In this document: positions 9,359 to 20,005 of the stretch, piece by piece | Layout of the letters: each line of letters starts with the position of its first letter | How positions within the stretch are numbered: position 1 is the first letter of the stretch | DNA from: Mortierella alpina | Taxonomy: Eukaryota; Mortierellomycota; Mortierellomycetes; Mortierellales; Mortierellaceae | NCBI GenBank assembly: GCA_029449245.1 | Contig: JANATF010000001.1 | Coordinates: 1,550,001 to 1,614,000 of the forward strand | Length of the DNA stretch: 64,000 nt | Direction of reading: 5' to 3' | The notes under the pieces: model-generated | Databases searched by the model: none | Told to the model about the DNA's origin: nothing | What the model saw: only the letters and a program-made list of their open reading frames with translations | Position numbers and translations under genes: made by a program

Positions 9359-11852
9359 GCCAAACCCATTCTTGGTGCCTGAACAAGAGTGTCGGTCAGG
9401 ACAAGCGGCAATCTTTAAACTGCATTCCCGCTTCCCGCTACCACAGGATATCGACTTGCCCGAACATTCTTGTGCACCTACTTCACCACTTGCGTATAAA
9501 ACTGCGTCGTCGCCTCTTGCACGAACGGCGACCGGGTCCGTTCTCAGCTCGTCTCCACTTTTGTATGAAACTGTGCCATCGCCCCTTGCACGAGCAGTTA
9601 CATCGCCCGTGCGCAACTCTTCACCACTTCGACAGACTGTATGGTTGCCAGCTCAGGTTGACACTTCAGATCAGGATACATATGCGGATGATTATGATTA
9701 CACGCCGAGGAAGCTCATCTTCACACCCATCAAACGAATGTCAACACCAAAGAAGGCTGACTGCACCGCAACGTCCAGTGTCTCAACGCCAGCTTCGGCT
9801 GTCTACACACCCAGGGAGCTATCACCCATGCGGTTTCTAGCGTCACCTTCACAGGCTGTACTCAAGACATATCTACCATCAGTTCAAGAGAACGAAGAGA
9901 GCGAGGACGACATTGGCGATATCACTGTGAGTGATTGTAACGAACAACGTGGTTGCCGTCTATACTGTAACTATTTCTCCTTTTTTTAACGCTCTCTGTG
10001 TCAATATGTAGGCCCATCAATTGAAACTGCGGTCAAAGGCGAACTGTATTTGCAATCAAGCTTTCAACTGCATACCGAAGGAGGAGCAGTTACAAGTTTT
10101 GTTTAACATTGAAGCAAAGAACGACTGTGTCTTGATCGCTCCCTGCGGCTGGGGCAAAACCTTGGCGTTTTTTCTGCCTATGGCGTTCTGGCCAACCTCA
10201 ATAACCGTTGTCATCTCGTCGCTAATAGCATTGATGGAGGATCAACAGCAGGTAGGCTTAAAGCACTGCTGTATCTACACGACCGCATATGTCATCAATT
10301 AATGTCTCCTTGTCAAACGACTGACCTTTTGACATCTTGCCATCATAACTATACAGAAGCTGACAGCGGCCGGCATACCGTACATCGTTTTAACTGGCGC
10401 AAACTCAGACAACATAAACAAGGATTCGATCCAGCGCATACTTGATGGCCATTACAGGGCTGTGTACTTCACCCCCGAGATCATTTTCAGCGGCGGCAAG
10501 GCGAAACTGCTTCAAGACCTGTGGCGGGACGAGCAGTGGAATAAGTTGTTGGTTGCAATAGTGATCGATGAAGTGCACTGCGTCGATAAATGGAGCAAGT
10601 TTCGCCAGGACTATACACGCCTCGGTGATCTGCGTGTCTGGGCGCCAGGAGTACCATTTGTGGGGCTGACGGCGACTCTCACAGCGGACGCTATTCTACG
10701 AACCAAAGCCACGCTTTTTTTGACCGACGCAACGATGATACGCGTACGCGAGATTCGCAGGAACGTGCGCCTTGAGGTATACACCCAGCCCAAGAACGCC
10801 ACGAAAGGCTTACATGGGCTTTTGCGCAACGGGAAGACTATCGTCTATTTCGATTCAATTGCTGGTCTCATCCGTGTTTTCCTAGGCCTGTGTTTTCCTA
10901 GGCCTGATTTGCGAGAAAGTATGGGCGTATACTTTTCAACACTAGATGAAAAGTTCAAAAGTAAGACCATGAGACGATTCGCAAATGGAGACATCCTAGT
11001 GCTGTTAGCTACCGAGGCTGCAGGCATGGGTGTTGACATACAGGATGTTGCTCAAGTGATCCAATACGGGTAAGTTCAGACGTTAGAATCATAATAATCG
11101 GGTGATTGGGAGAAATTCGCGTAACCTTCTCTAATACCTCGATGCGGACACTTAGTTTCCCAAGGGACATGACGAGCTTAGTGCAGCGGTTTGGCCGTGC
11201 AGCGCGACGGAACAATATCGACGGCCGTGCGATTCTCTACTGCCCGCCAGTCACTCATACGACTCTTAAAAATGAAGAAGTCCGACAGTACCTTAAGCAC
11301 AACCTCGGTAACAACTGTCTTTGGAAGTTTATTGATGAAACGTTTGGCAACGAGATTCGTGTTTGCAACAAACACTGTTCTGGATGCGATCCTGTAAAGC
11401 TCCCCCCTTCACTCACTACCGCCGTCAATCTAGTACCCAGAGGAAAATGGCCCAAACGCACGAAGGAGGAGAAGGCACTAGCTTTACAGGCGCTGTTGTC
11501 ATGGAGGAAGGGCGCCTTCGAGAGGTGGCAAGCAACACAACGTTACGCCAATGGCGCGGAAACCGGGATCCTGCCGGACAAGATCGCCGAGAAGCTATCG
11601 AAACAATTTTCCAAGATTAGAACTGCTGACTCAGTCGCCATGTTCGCATCGGTTAACAAATGGTTTCCACGTGGAAACCCTAAGGATTGGTTCTCCGGGA
11701 TCGCGCAGGTGCTGGCTCAGCTCAACAAGGACCTCGATGATGGTCTCCTACCGAGTAGCTCGCCGATAGCGGCTTTGGCGCCAGACCTAGTAAACAATGC
11801 TCCTGATGACTACGACCATGGCGATGGATGTGATGACGAAGAGGATAATTAG
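8917..11852 (+). CDS. RecQ-like DEVH-box DNA helicase
   Basis: Exon model: 8917-8988, 9073-9150, 9243-9926, 10012-10251, 10357-11069, 11156-11852 (827 aa); every junction is GT-AG and in phase. The N-terminal third is Pro/Ser/Thr-rich and probably disordered. Helicase motifs: EEQLQVLF before motif I, Walker A in the variant form CGWGKT (~residue 321), DEVHC (~428), GLTATLT (~460), and RFGRAAR (motif VI, ~604). A Cys cluster follows (CLW, 14 residues on VCNKHCSGC, ~650-675), matching the RecQ zinc-binding subdomain. RecQ enzymes unwind DNA 3'-5'; fungal genomes often carry repeat-borne or subtelomeric copies. The exact N-terminus is uncertain: a second frame from the ATG at 8817 (with TPRTPRK) can also join exon 2 using a different acceptor. 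Exons 1-3 lie in the inverted repeat. The reading frame looks intact. Confidence 0.8.
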
Positions 11853-11976
11853 TTGCGTTTGTGAGTGCAAGCTAGTGCCCACAGTAGTTCCTCCACTTTC
11901 TTCCGCTACTTCCTTCTTCCGCTAAGTCCTTCTTTCTCAATTCATCCATGCCTTTGTGAATTATTTTTCATGAATT

Positions 11977-14900
11977 TTATTCATCAAAATCAAAGTCATC
12001 TTCAAAAATATTTTCTAGACCTTCTGCTTCCTCCAAGTCCACAGCATTCCCCGACATGGATGTATGGTTATCAAAAAAGCTTCCTATCGCGATCCCGACC
12101 ATCTTCTCTTCGCCGACAGTCTGAAGATTAGCCACTGGTGGTCCCTGCGGGCATCCGCCGGACGTCCATAAAATGCCAGCCTTTTGGAGATCCATCTGGA
12201 GCAATGTAATGTCCGATGAGGTTGATGGCTTCTTATGTCTAGTGCTGTTGGAACGAACTCCAACCTCTTGCTCGAACATCCGCGAAATACTTTGAAAGGT
12301 TTTGATATTGGTGGAAATGGATTCTTGAAGGTACTCCCAGGTCATGTTCGAGCCTTTAGCTGAAAAGATGGCTTTGAGAAGGTAGTTGTGGTTTTCCTGC
12401 ATCATGTCCGTCGCCATCCAACCACCAGCAATGCCCTTGGGGTTCACGAGCATACTCGACAGGACTCTTTGCGCCCACTCATCTGTCCACAGATGGCGAA
12501 TGCCATAGAGGAGGCGTAAAAGCTCAGGGGCATAATTGGTGTTGCCACCGCCATGCATCATTAACGTGATGAGCGGCAGCACATGCTTGATGCGGCCAAT
12601 ATCGCCAGCTTTGATGGCCGTGCCAAGCTCGATAAATACGGCTACATCGCGCAGGAAAAGAAGGGCGTTGGTGTTGGCGGTAGTACATGGAAGGCCAAGC
12701 AGCGACAGTGAAGGCTGAGAGCAACAGGACCTGATGATCGACTCTGTGATGTTCTGAACAGCCAGTTTGTCCGATACACCGCGATCCCGCTGACACTGAT
12801 AGAGCTGTTGTATCTTTGCGTCAAAGATTATCTGCAAGAGCTCACTGGTGTCGTGGAACGTAGGCTTCTCTTGGATAAGGCGCCTGCGTTGCAGAAGAAT
12901 GGCAATCGATGTAAGGGTTCCGTGAAACTCTGCGGTGCCAAGGTGTGTCCTCCAAATGGTTCCACAGAGATTCATCTCTAAATGGAACAGTTGGAGAACA
13001 GGATGTACCTGTCAAGGTTGAAGATATTTAGTTGTGGTAGTAAGGACTAATGAAGGGCCGAGCCCCACTGTACAATGAAACAATATCCTTTCGCCTCACT
13101 CCGCTCTGTTCACTTTGGCTCTCTTCTCTTACCCATGATAGGCTGTGGTAGCGATTAGGATCGAAGGATCGGTGGACCTTGAGCGTCAGCAGCCATGACA
13201 CCCTCATCTGGTCCCCAGCGATGAGTGTGTTCCCGGGGTTGGAAAACCATGTATCCGGCAACTGGAGGCCTACCTCTGTAATTCTCTGCAGCACCGACAG
13301 GTTCCCAGCAATAGTGGACTCGTCCAGTCTCATGACTTTGAGTGGGAAGAAAGTACTTTTGACGGGGTCGAGTTGCTCGACAGTAACCATAGGGATGGCA
13401 GACATTGTCGATTTTTCCGGCGACAAGAGCACAATGGAGTCCGAAACATGCGATTGACATGCATTGAAAAAGACCTCGAAATCATCATCATTGGGGAAAA
13501 ACAGGTCGGCAACGGCATCCGGCATCTCATCTATCTGCCGAAAGAGAGTTGGTGCTTGCTTGTCCTTTCCCGAGAGGACGATAGTGGCGGCAGTACCATT
13601 GTCGAAGGTATCCCGGTTGTTAGATCGCTGGTGATGATGTTTATTGGCGATCTTGATATTATCGTAAACGACAAAAAAGCCATTTTCCTTGACTGCCTGT
13701 ATGACACGGTTGCTCGCATCCTTGGTCAGAGAGTCGAGGCAGTTGCGCACTTGACTGGGAGAAATCGAAAGTCCAAGGCCAGAGAGGACCTCGAGAACTC
13801 TCTTAGGACACCCGGTGGAGTGAAGAAAGATGCCAAAGATCGTCTGGAAAGCGTTGGTTTGTTGAGACGACATAAAGAGCAGCATCGCTGAAATGCAGCC
13901 GCGGACCGATGATGGATTCCGAGCACGGCTACGCTTTAGCGGATTTTCTGGCGGCAAATCCTCCTCTAGCACACCCTTCAGGAACCGTACCAGATACTTT
14001 GCTCCACCGTTCTTGCCCTTGCGGTTGGGACCTCCAGCTGCATGCGGCTTGCCACGCGTTCCGTCATTCTCGTCGTCAGCCGTGCCAGCGCCGTACCGGC
14101 GGAGGAAACCAAAATCGTCGAGCAAATAGCGGGAGATCCTCTCCTCTGTGACTTCAGTGTATGGAAGTCTCCATTCATTCTTGACATCATCGTGCTTCAG
14201 ATGCTTGAGAGTGCGATCGACAGCAACATCGACAGCGCTGTTGACAAACGTTTCATCCCAACGTTCGTGCCTTTTGTTGCCCCGCAGTTGCTTATCCCAA
14301 ACCTGCACAAGACGTTGTGGACCATTTGCCTCGTAGAACGAATTGGTGTAGTCCCTAGCTGCCCTGTCGTCAGACTTGAACAACTCAACAAGGAATCTAG
14401 GCAGGGACAAATCCTCTGCTTTGATACAATCCAGAATCCTACAAAGTTTGTCCAACATAGAAGACTGAAAGTGTGCCAGTTGTAAGAAGCTAGAGCTATG
14501 AATTCTGCAGCTCGTGTCATGTATATCAAAGTCGATGGATTTTAAAAGGTCGAGTTGGCTTTCTTACACGTTTTTTGCTATTGGGAGTCGGCATCTCTCC
14601 AGTTGACACAGATTCTTGACTCTTCGTAAGAAAAATTGCGCATCAAAGTGGACAATGGGATGTACAGTGCCCTACAGAAAGTATTTCTCAAAAAATCATA
14701 GTAATTTCCTATGTTGAAAGGGGTTCAATTATTTTTTTGAGAAATACTTTCTGTTGGGCACTGTACAACAACATAGAAAAATATTGTGAGTTCTTGACCG
14801 TATCATGTTCTCGTCAATGAGCATACATGTGTATACTTAGTCTCTTACCTCTTCCATGGTGGCTAGCCGGTATTCCGCGGTTGCCCTAGCAATACCCATC

Positions 14901-15523
14901 TGTTTCGAGTACATGTCAGCGAAGTGTTTCAACAAATGAATCGGTCTTTTCTTGGACCGCCAGTAGCCCTCGACTGCTTACATGTCTGGAAGATGGCGAC
15001 GTTGAACTTGCAGGTACCCCTTCGATGAACGCGCGTATACTCATCCCTTGGCCGCGGGGTGCTTTAGTCGCGCTGCCTGGGAAAGATCTCTCTGGAGCTA
15101 TGAACTCTGTGTTGACCTGGGAAGAGATTGATGCTGCTGGCGGGGGATGCGTTCCAGTCGAAACGGGTAGCGCTTCAGTAGCTTTTTGTGGAGTAACCTA
15201 TGGAAAGAAAAGCACAGTAGGACAGTGTGTTTGTTAGGAGTGTATGAGTTATCAAATAGCTGTCGCGTCAATCTTCTGCATACACTTACTGGCTTGTCCA
15301 ATCCTGGCGACCACGCGAAGGACATGTCGGCGTCGAAGGAGATCAGCCCGCTGGTAACTTCTTTAAGCTGTGGGAGTCAAGGACCAAGACGTGAGGAAGC
15401 GCAACTACTACCGACGTTAAACTCTTGTATCAAGCTATGCCCTTGCCTTACTGGTCCTGCGGGGGGTCCCAGGAGTGTTGGGAACTTTTGAAGGGCACTT
15501 GCGAGGCGTGCGCGGGGTCTCAT
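11977..15523 (-). CDS. DUF6589-type protein with leader exons shared with the helicase
   Basis: Proposed exons, in coding order: 15523-15452, 15367-15290, 15197-14982, 14899-14849, 14621-14568, 14464-13133, 13008-11977 (944 aa, all introns phase 0). The first three come from the right inverted repeat and extend beyond it in an open frame. Exons 4 and 5 are short (17 and 18 codons, the latter ending in a basic SKKR). The two large exons form the recognisable part. It contains VYDN (~425), AGDQMRV (~573), then across the intron PVLQLFHLEMN and the tail pattern TNYAPELLRL, W, VNPKGIAGG, MQENHN, KGSN. I recognise this from memory as the DUF6589 family of fungal repeat-borne proteins. An RNase H-like (DDE) transposase fold is conceivable from the spaced Asp residues but not established. 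A shorter protein starting at 14458 is the conservative alternative. Confidence 0.65.
14665..14763. mobile_element. 99-bp MITE of Tc1/mariner type
   Basis: A near-perfect hairpin starts CAGTGCCCTACAGAAAGTA and ends TACTTTCTGTTGGGCACTG, with ~31-bp terminal inverted repeats and a short AT-rich centre. TA dinucleotides flank it on both sides (14663-14664 and 14764-14765), the target duplication of Tc1/mariner elements. It lies inside the intron between exons 4 and 5 of the DUF6589 gene model and encodes nothing. Confidence 0.9.
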
Positions 15524-15975
15524 CGTGAAGTTGATTGTCACTACAACAGAAGAAATGGATGGAGGAGAACGCGGGAACGATGAGATGACTGAGGAGTGGA
15601 TGCTTGCATGCAGGAGCACGCATCCTCACTTGAGAAGTGTGTCTTTACCCGGCGCGTCTTTTACTGCCAGGCAGGCTGTCGAAGCTCTCGACCATGTAGA
15701 GAAAAGCGATGGAGTGGCAAAGGGAGATGTTGGGAGAACGATTGGGAGCGCATGAGGGGCGCATGAGAGGGGAGGTATGTATTATATGGCTGGTCTGGCC
15801 TATGGTCGGCCCATGGTAGGTAGGCACTCTATCTCCCATGGCTGTGACTGCGAGCTCTTCCCTTTTTTGGGCAAAACGAAAGCTAGAGGGTGACCCCATA
15901 GTAAAGTGCCAGATATTGTCCCAGCCCCTCAGAAGTGAAAAATTTGAGCGGAGGAGGGGATGGGTTCAGAGCTTC
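15082..15975 (-). repeat. Right 894-bp inverted repeat arm
   Basis: Reverse-complement copy of 8465-9358 with three mismatches. On the minus strand it carries the same upstream region, exons 1-2 and start of exon 3 as the helicase, reading toward the DUF6589 gene. Beyond the arm the frame stays open (APERSF then PGSATKAPRGQG) to a donor at 14981. Confidence 0.95.
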
Positions 15976-17233
15976 AACGGCCATTCCGATAGAGTGGCCA
16001 ATTAAGACACACGGGGTTGGTCTATGAGCACTTCCCACGCATGCCCTGGCATGGATGCTTGGAAGCGGCTCTACGTATGGACAGCATGTATACAGTACAC
16101 ACAGTGTTCTCGGCTGCAGTCTCCGTCTTCCGCCTTCCCTCCCGTCATGCATGTAGACATGTACACCTTGGCTGCAGAGCATGGCACTCCGCCACTATGA
16201 GCGGCAAGGTATATCCTCATTTGCACCCGCAGGAAGCATGAGCACGAGGCAGAAAATAGAACAGCTGGATTCAGTGCCATGGAATAATGAAACACCCTGA
16301 AAAAGTCCGAGGCATGCTGCAAAGAGTCTATAGAAGACATTATGGTCTATCCCAGGAACGAAAATGCCGCACATGGGTGCGTGGCATTCCCGAAGAACAA
16401 GAGCTCTCGGAAACCATGCAGGCATCCCCTGCCAATACATCTAGTGCAACTTTATCCAACATTCTCCGCTCATTCTGTCGCGGTAGACTCCAGTGGTACC
16501 TTCGTGAAGGATATGTAAGCATTGAACCTTCAAACTTTGGGATGAGTGTTTGTCGTCTCACCATGGTCGATCTCCCATGCGTCGTGTTCACTGCTTACCC
16601 CTGCACACACACACGCTTGCAAACTATATGAAGCACCACAGTCAACCCTGCTGAACATAGATCAAGCAGGCGTGCGGCGGGCAGGCAGGCAGGCAGAAGG
16701 TGCAGAGGGAAAGACTAGCATCTTTTTGCATCCCTTCTCTATGCTGCTCTCGTTGTCGCTAGCAGTTTCTGGATACAGAGCATGTGTCCTGGTACTTGCA
16801 TGGCGGGAAATCGCAGATTGAACAATCAGACACCCAGAGCTTGATTGTCCCATCAGCCTTCCTCGATTGCTGTCTGCGCCCTTCAGTAGCTCCTAACCTT
16901 ATTCGGGATGAGCAAAGTCTGAACGCCGCCTGCAAAAGCGTACCCCGCTTGAACCACAGTTGGATATCATGCATACAGTACATACTACACTCACCCCTTT
17001 CTTCACCCGTTCTGCGTTGCTGGCCGGGCAACAGGCCGATTAGCCTAGTGGCCTATTGTTATGCCGACTGTTGGACTGGCACGAAGCGCCCGACTTTATA
17101 AAGCGGCTGTGATCTCTCTTCACACAGTCTCCTTCTTTCTCCCGCTCCCATTCCCAACCTCGCATCATTTCCAATCTTTCCGTGTTCGGCGCTTTTCACT
17201 TTCAACCAAAGAGTGCCTTTCTATATATTCACA
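15976..17233. other. Long intergenic region upstream of the P450
   Basis: No gene recognised in 1.26 kb. It contains a short GGCA-type tandem stretch near 16680-16696 and, close to the P450, a TATA box at 17097. This is the likely transition from the repeat-rich island to the gene-dense core. Confidence 0.4.
17097..17102 (+). promoter_or_regulatory. TATA box of the P450 gene
   Basis: TATAAA, 132 bp upstream of the P450 start codon, followed by a CT-rich leader typical of fungal transcription start regions. Confidence 0.5.
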
Positions 17234-19400
17234 ATGGCTGTCCTCGAACTCTTCAATACTGCGATCCAATATTCTGGAACCGTCAAACCTCGTAGTGCCC
17301 TGATCTTTGTCTTCCTCGCCGCACTTGTCTACAAATATCGGTCCCATGCCGTGGGCACCCGTCCTCGCCGGGACCTCAAACAGCCCAAAGGCGCTATCCC
17401 ATTCTTGGGACATATGCCTTTGCTCGCCTCCATCCCTGGCACCAAACTTTACGACTTCTTCGAAAAGCAGCATCGAGAGCTGGGTCCCGTTTGGTCCATC
17501 TCTCTGCCTTTCATGGGCCGAATGATCCAGGGCGATGACCCTGCCATGATTGAATACGTGCTCAAGACCAACTTTTGGAATTATGAGAAGGGCGAGCTTC
17601 TGAGAAACACTCTGGCTGACATTTATGGCAGAAGTAGGTGTTCAATACCCGCTGCCTCGGCTTTTTTTTTTTGTTGCGGACCCATTGTTTTAGCTAACAG
17701 ATATGTTTAATTGCTTATGTATGTTTTGTTTTCTTTACTCTACCCTCGTATCCTACAAATACTCAGCTTTCTTCGTAGTTGATGGCGAAGAATGGAAGTT
17801 CCAGCGAAAGTTGGCAATGCAGGTTCTCAACGTGAACGCTTTCCGCGAGTACACGAGCGACGTCTTTGTCCAAGAGGGTCAAAAGGTGATTGATTATCTC
17901 TACAAGGCCGCAGATGAGGGCACCATCGTCGACTTTCAAGAGCTGATGCTTCATTACACTCTGGACACCTTTACCAAGTAAGTTCACCTTGGCGCCAATG
18001 TATGAGGCCAGGCAGGAGACATAAAAGTATTGTACTCATCTGCGCGTACATATTAACACAGGATATCGGTCGGAAAGAGTTTTGGCTGCTTGGACAATAT
18101 TGAAAACGACGTCCCGCTTGCTGTCGCGTTCGACAGACTTCTCAGTGTCTCTGCAGGCCGTATCACAAACCCAGCATGGAGAATCACCGAGCCTCTGACA
18201 GGAGTTTCTAAAACCGTGAAGGAAGACAGAGGCATGATCCGAAAGTATTATATCGAAGTCATTGAGGACCGAAGACAGAACGGATACCACAAGACGAAGA
18301 AAGATATGTTGCAACTGGTGATGGAGGTGATGGACGACGACGGCAACCCACTCTCAGATGATTTGATTGTAGACATTGTCTTCCAGATGACGGTAAGACA
18401 TTGAACCGACAGAGACGATGTGGCCGTGTAACTCTGCTAGATGGGCTGATGTCAGCATATTCCCTTCACTTCACAGGTCGCAGGACGTGACACAACTGCC
18501 CAAGGACTTTCATGGATGCTCTATCTCCTCCTCCGTGACGGCGCTGATAAGTCCATCCTGAAGACGCTAGTGCAAGAAGTTGATGATGTCCTTCAAGGGG
18601 TTGAGCCGACATATGACACCTACAAGCGTCAGAAATATGCAGAGGCCTGCTTCAACGAAGGTACGATGAGTGAATGTCGATGTGTATATATAAAAAAAAT
18701 GCAAGAGACTACTTTCAAAGCTGGCTCGACGTACTTCATTCTTACATTCCAACACATACCCTATCTCGCATTCATTCGTGCCACGCCATTCGACCCCGCC
18801 TTCAGCTCAAAGAATATATCCCGGAGGTATTGTACATGTATTTTATCGTGCCTGCTCATCACCAACTGACGATGATACACTTTTAGAGTGCTGCTTCTAA
18901 TCATTCCACGTTATTTAGGCCCTCGCAACTTGAAGCTGTGCGTTTCTGACGATGTTTTGCCCGGAGGAGTCAAGATTCACAAGGGCGAGTGGTTCACCTG
19001 GAGTCCCTACGTAATGGGCAGAAGTGAGCACGTCTGGGGACCTGGTAATTTATTATAGCGACTCGGCTGGTGCAACCATTTTGAAACACGGCTCGCTTAC
19101 ACATATCCACGCTTTTTTTTTTATCCAGATGTGTTGGAGTATAAGCCCTCGCGCTGGTTGAACGCCGAACGGCCTCCTGCAAGCAAATTCGTTGCTTTTA
19201 ATGTCGGTCCACGCACTTGCCCTGGCCAACAGTTTGCAACATGCGAAGCCCTGACTGTTTTGGGCTTGATTCTCCAATCCTTCGAGCTGGAGCTCGTCGA
19301 CGCAAGCACGGTTCCAGCCTACGGCGTCTCGTTGACGTTCCCCATGCTCAATGGTCTCCCCATTCGGGTGCATCGCCGCGGTGCCAAGAAGGCCGAGTAA
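17234..19400 (+). CDS. Cytochrome P450 (CYP52/CYP86-like monooxygenase), abnormal K-helix
   Basis: Exons 17234-17633, 17767-17977, 18062-18392, 18477-18660, 18889-19044, 19129-19400 (517 aa). An N-terminal membrane anchor (ALIFVFLAALVYKY) and a basic/Pro hinge (RPRRDLKQPKG) point to the endoplasmic reticulum. Family signatures: I-helix AGRDTTA (~315), the PERF-like region (SRWL after VLEYKP), and the heme loop FNVGPRTCPG with the Cys ligand near residue 457. The I-helix and the MGRSEHVWGPD segment are typical of fatty-acid/alkane hydroxylases of the CYP52/CYP86 group, which act on long-chain substrates with a P450 reductase. The K-helix E-x-x-R does not appear: after ACFNE the best acceptor gives VLLLIIPRYLGPRN where E-x-x-R-L-Y-P is expected. 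Acceptor 18919 would delete it altogether. Loss of function is possible. Confidence 0.85.
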
Positions 19401-20005
19401 GCCCAAAGACAGCGAAGCTCTATACACTGCTTTTGTGCACTGGAATAAAATCCAACATATGGCGCGCAACTTTCTTGGGGATCGGAGTGACCTGGTATGG
19501 TGATTGTCGTGTATTGAAACACTTGTGTCTGCAAACATGGCTTGTGCGCAGTCGTTCGCTCGGCTGCCCGTGGTCGCGGTCGTGCCACCCACGAAGGGTT
19601 CTGGAGCGGGCATGGTGCGGGGGCGAAGGCGATCGTGGTTGGCTCCAGGGAGAAGGAAGAGCTGCGGAGGTGGTGTGCGAGGGCATGGCGGGAAACAGGA
19701 CCCGCGAGACACAAAGCGGGATTTGCAGCGGTGTTCGGATGATGTGACAAAGCATCTTGTTATCTGCTGTGCATATTCATTCATTCACTGTTTTTTTTTT
19801 CTTCTTTTTCTTCTGATTGCATTCGTTTCCGAGCTGCACGCTGCATTCTTTGTTGCTCTCCTGCTTGACCACTCTTGCTCTGCTCGCCATCTCCCCACTC
19901 CTTCTTCCATCCCGCATCCATCCTCGCTGTCTTCATTGACGCGCACTAATCACTGACGACGCAGCACAACAACGATCCCGATCCGATCTGTGATTGTTCT
20001 AGCAC
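19401..20005. other. Intergenic, promoter of the ABC transporter
   Basis: Non-coding by composition, with CT-rich tracts (TTTTTTTTTTCTTCTTTTTC near 19790) before the ABC transporter start. No RNA gene or repeat seen. Confidence 0.4.

Larger units (their letters stand above)
8465..15975. mobile_element. 7.5-kb unit with 894-bp inverted ends carrying a RecQ-like helicase and a DUF6589 gene
   Basis: The segment 8465-9358 is repeated in reverse complement at 15082-15975: same length, no indels, three mismatches found. Between and partly within these arms lie two convergent genes, a RecQ-type helicase (+, 8917-11852) and a DUF6589-type protein (-, 15523-11977), with only 124 bp between their stops. 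No target-site duplication is visible at the outer ends (GTGATGATG on the left, AACGGCCAT on the right). Mobility is therefore inferred from the architecture, not demonstrated. The repeats could instead come from an inverted duplication kept alike by gene conversion. Confidence 0.6.

Noticed and set aside
15976-15998. Short imperfect hairpin GGCCATTC...GAGTGGCC just outside the right arm
   Set aside because: Only eight bases per side with a mismatch and no counterpart outside the left arm; likely chance.
16017-17031. Several 70-110-codon frames on both strands in the region before the P450
   Set aside because: Cys/His/Pro-heavy composition, overlapping on both strands, no splice or domain pattern; typical of non-coding GC-balanced DNA.
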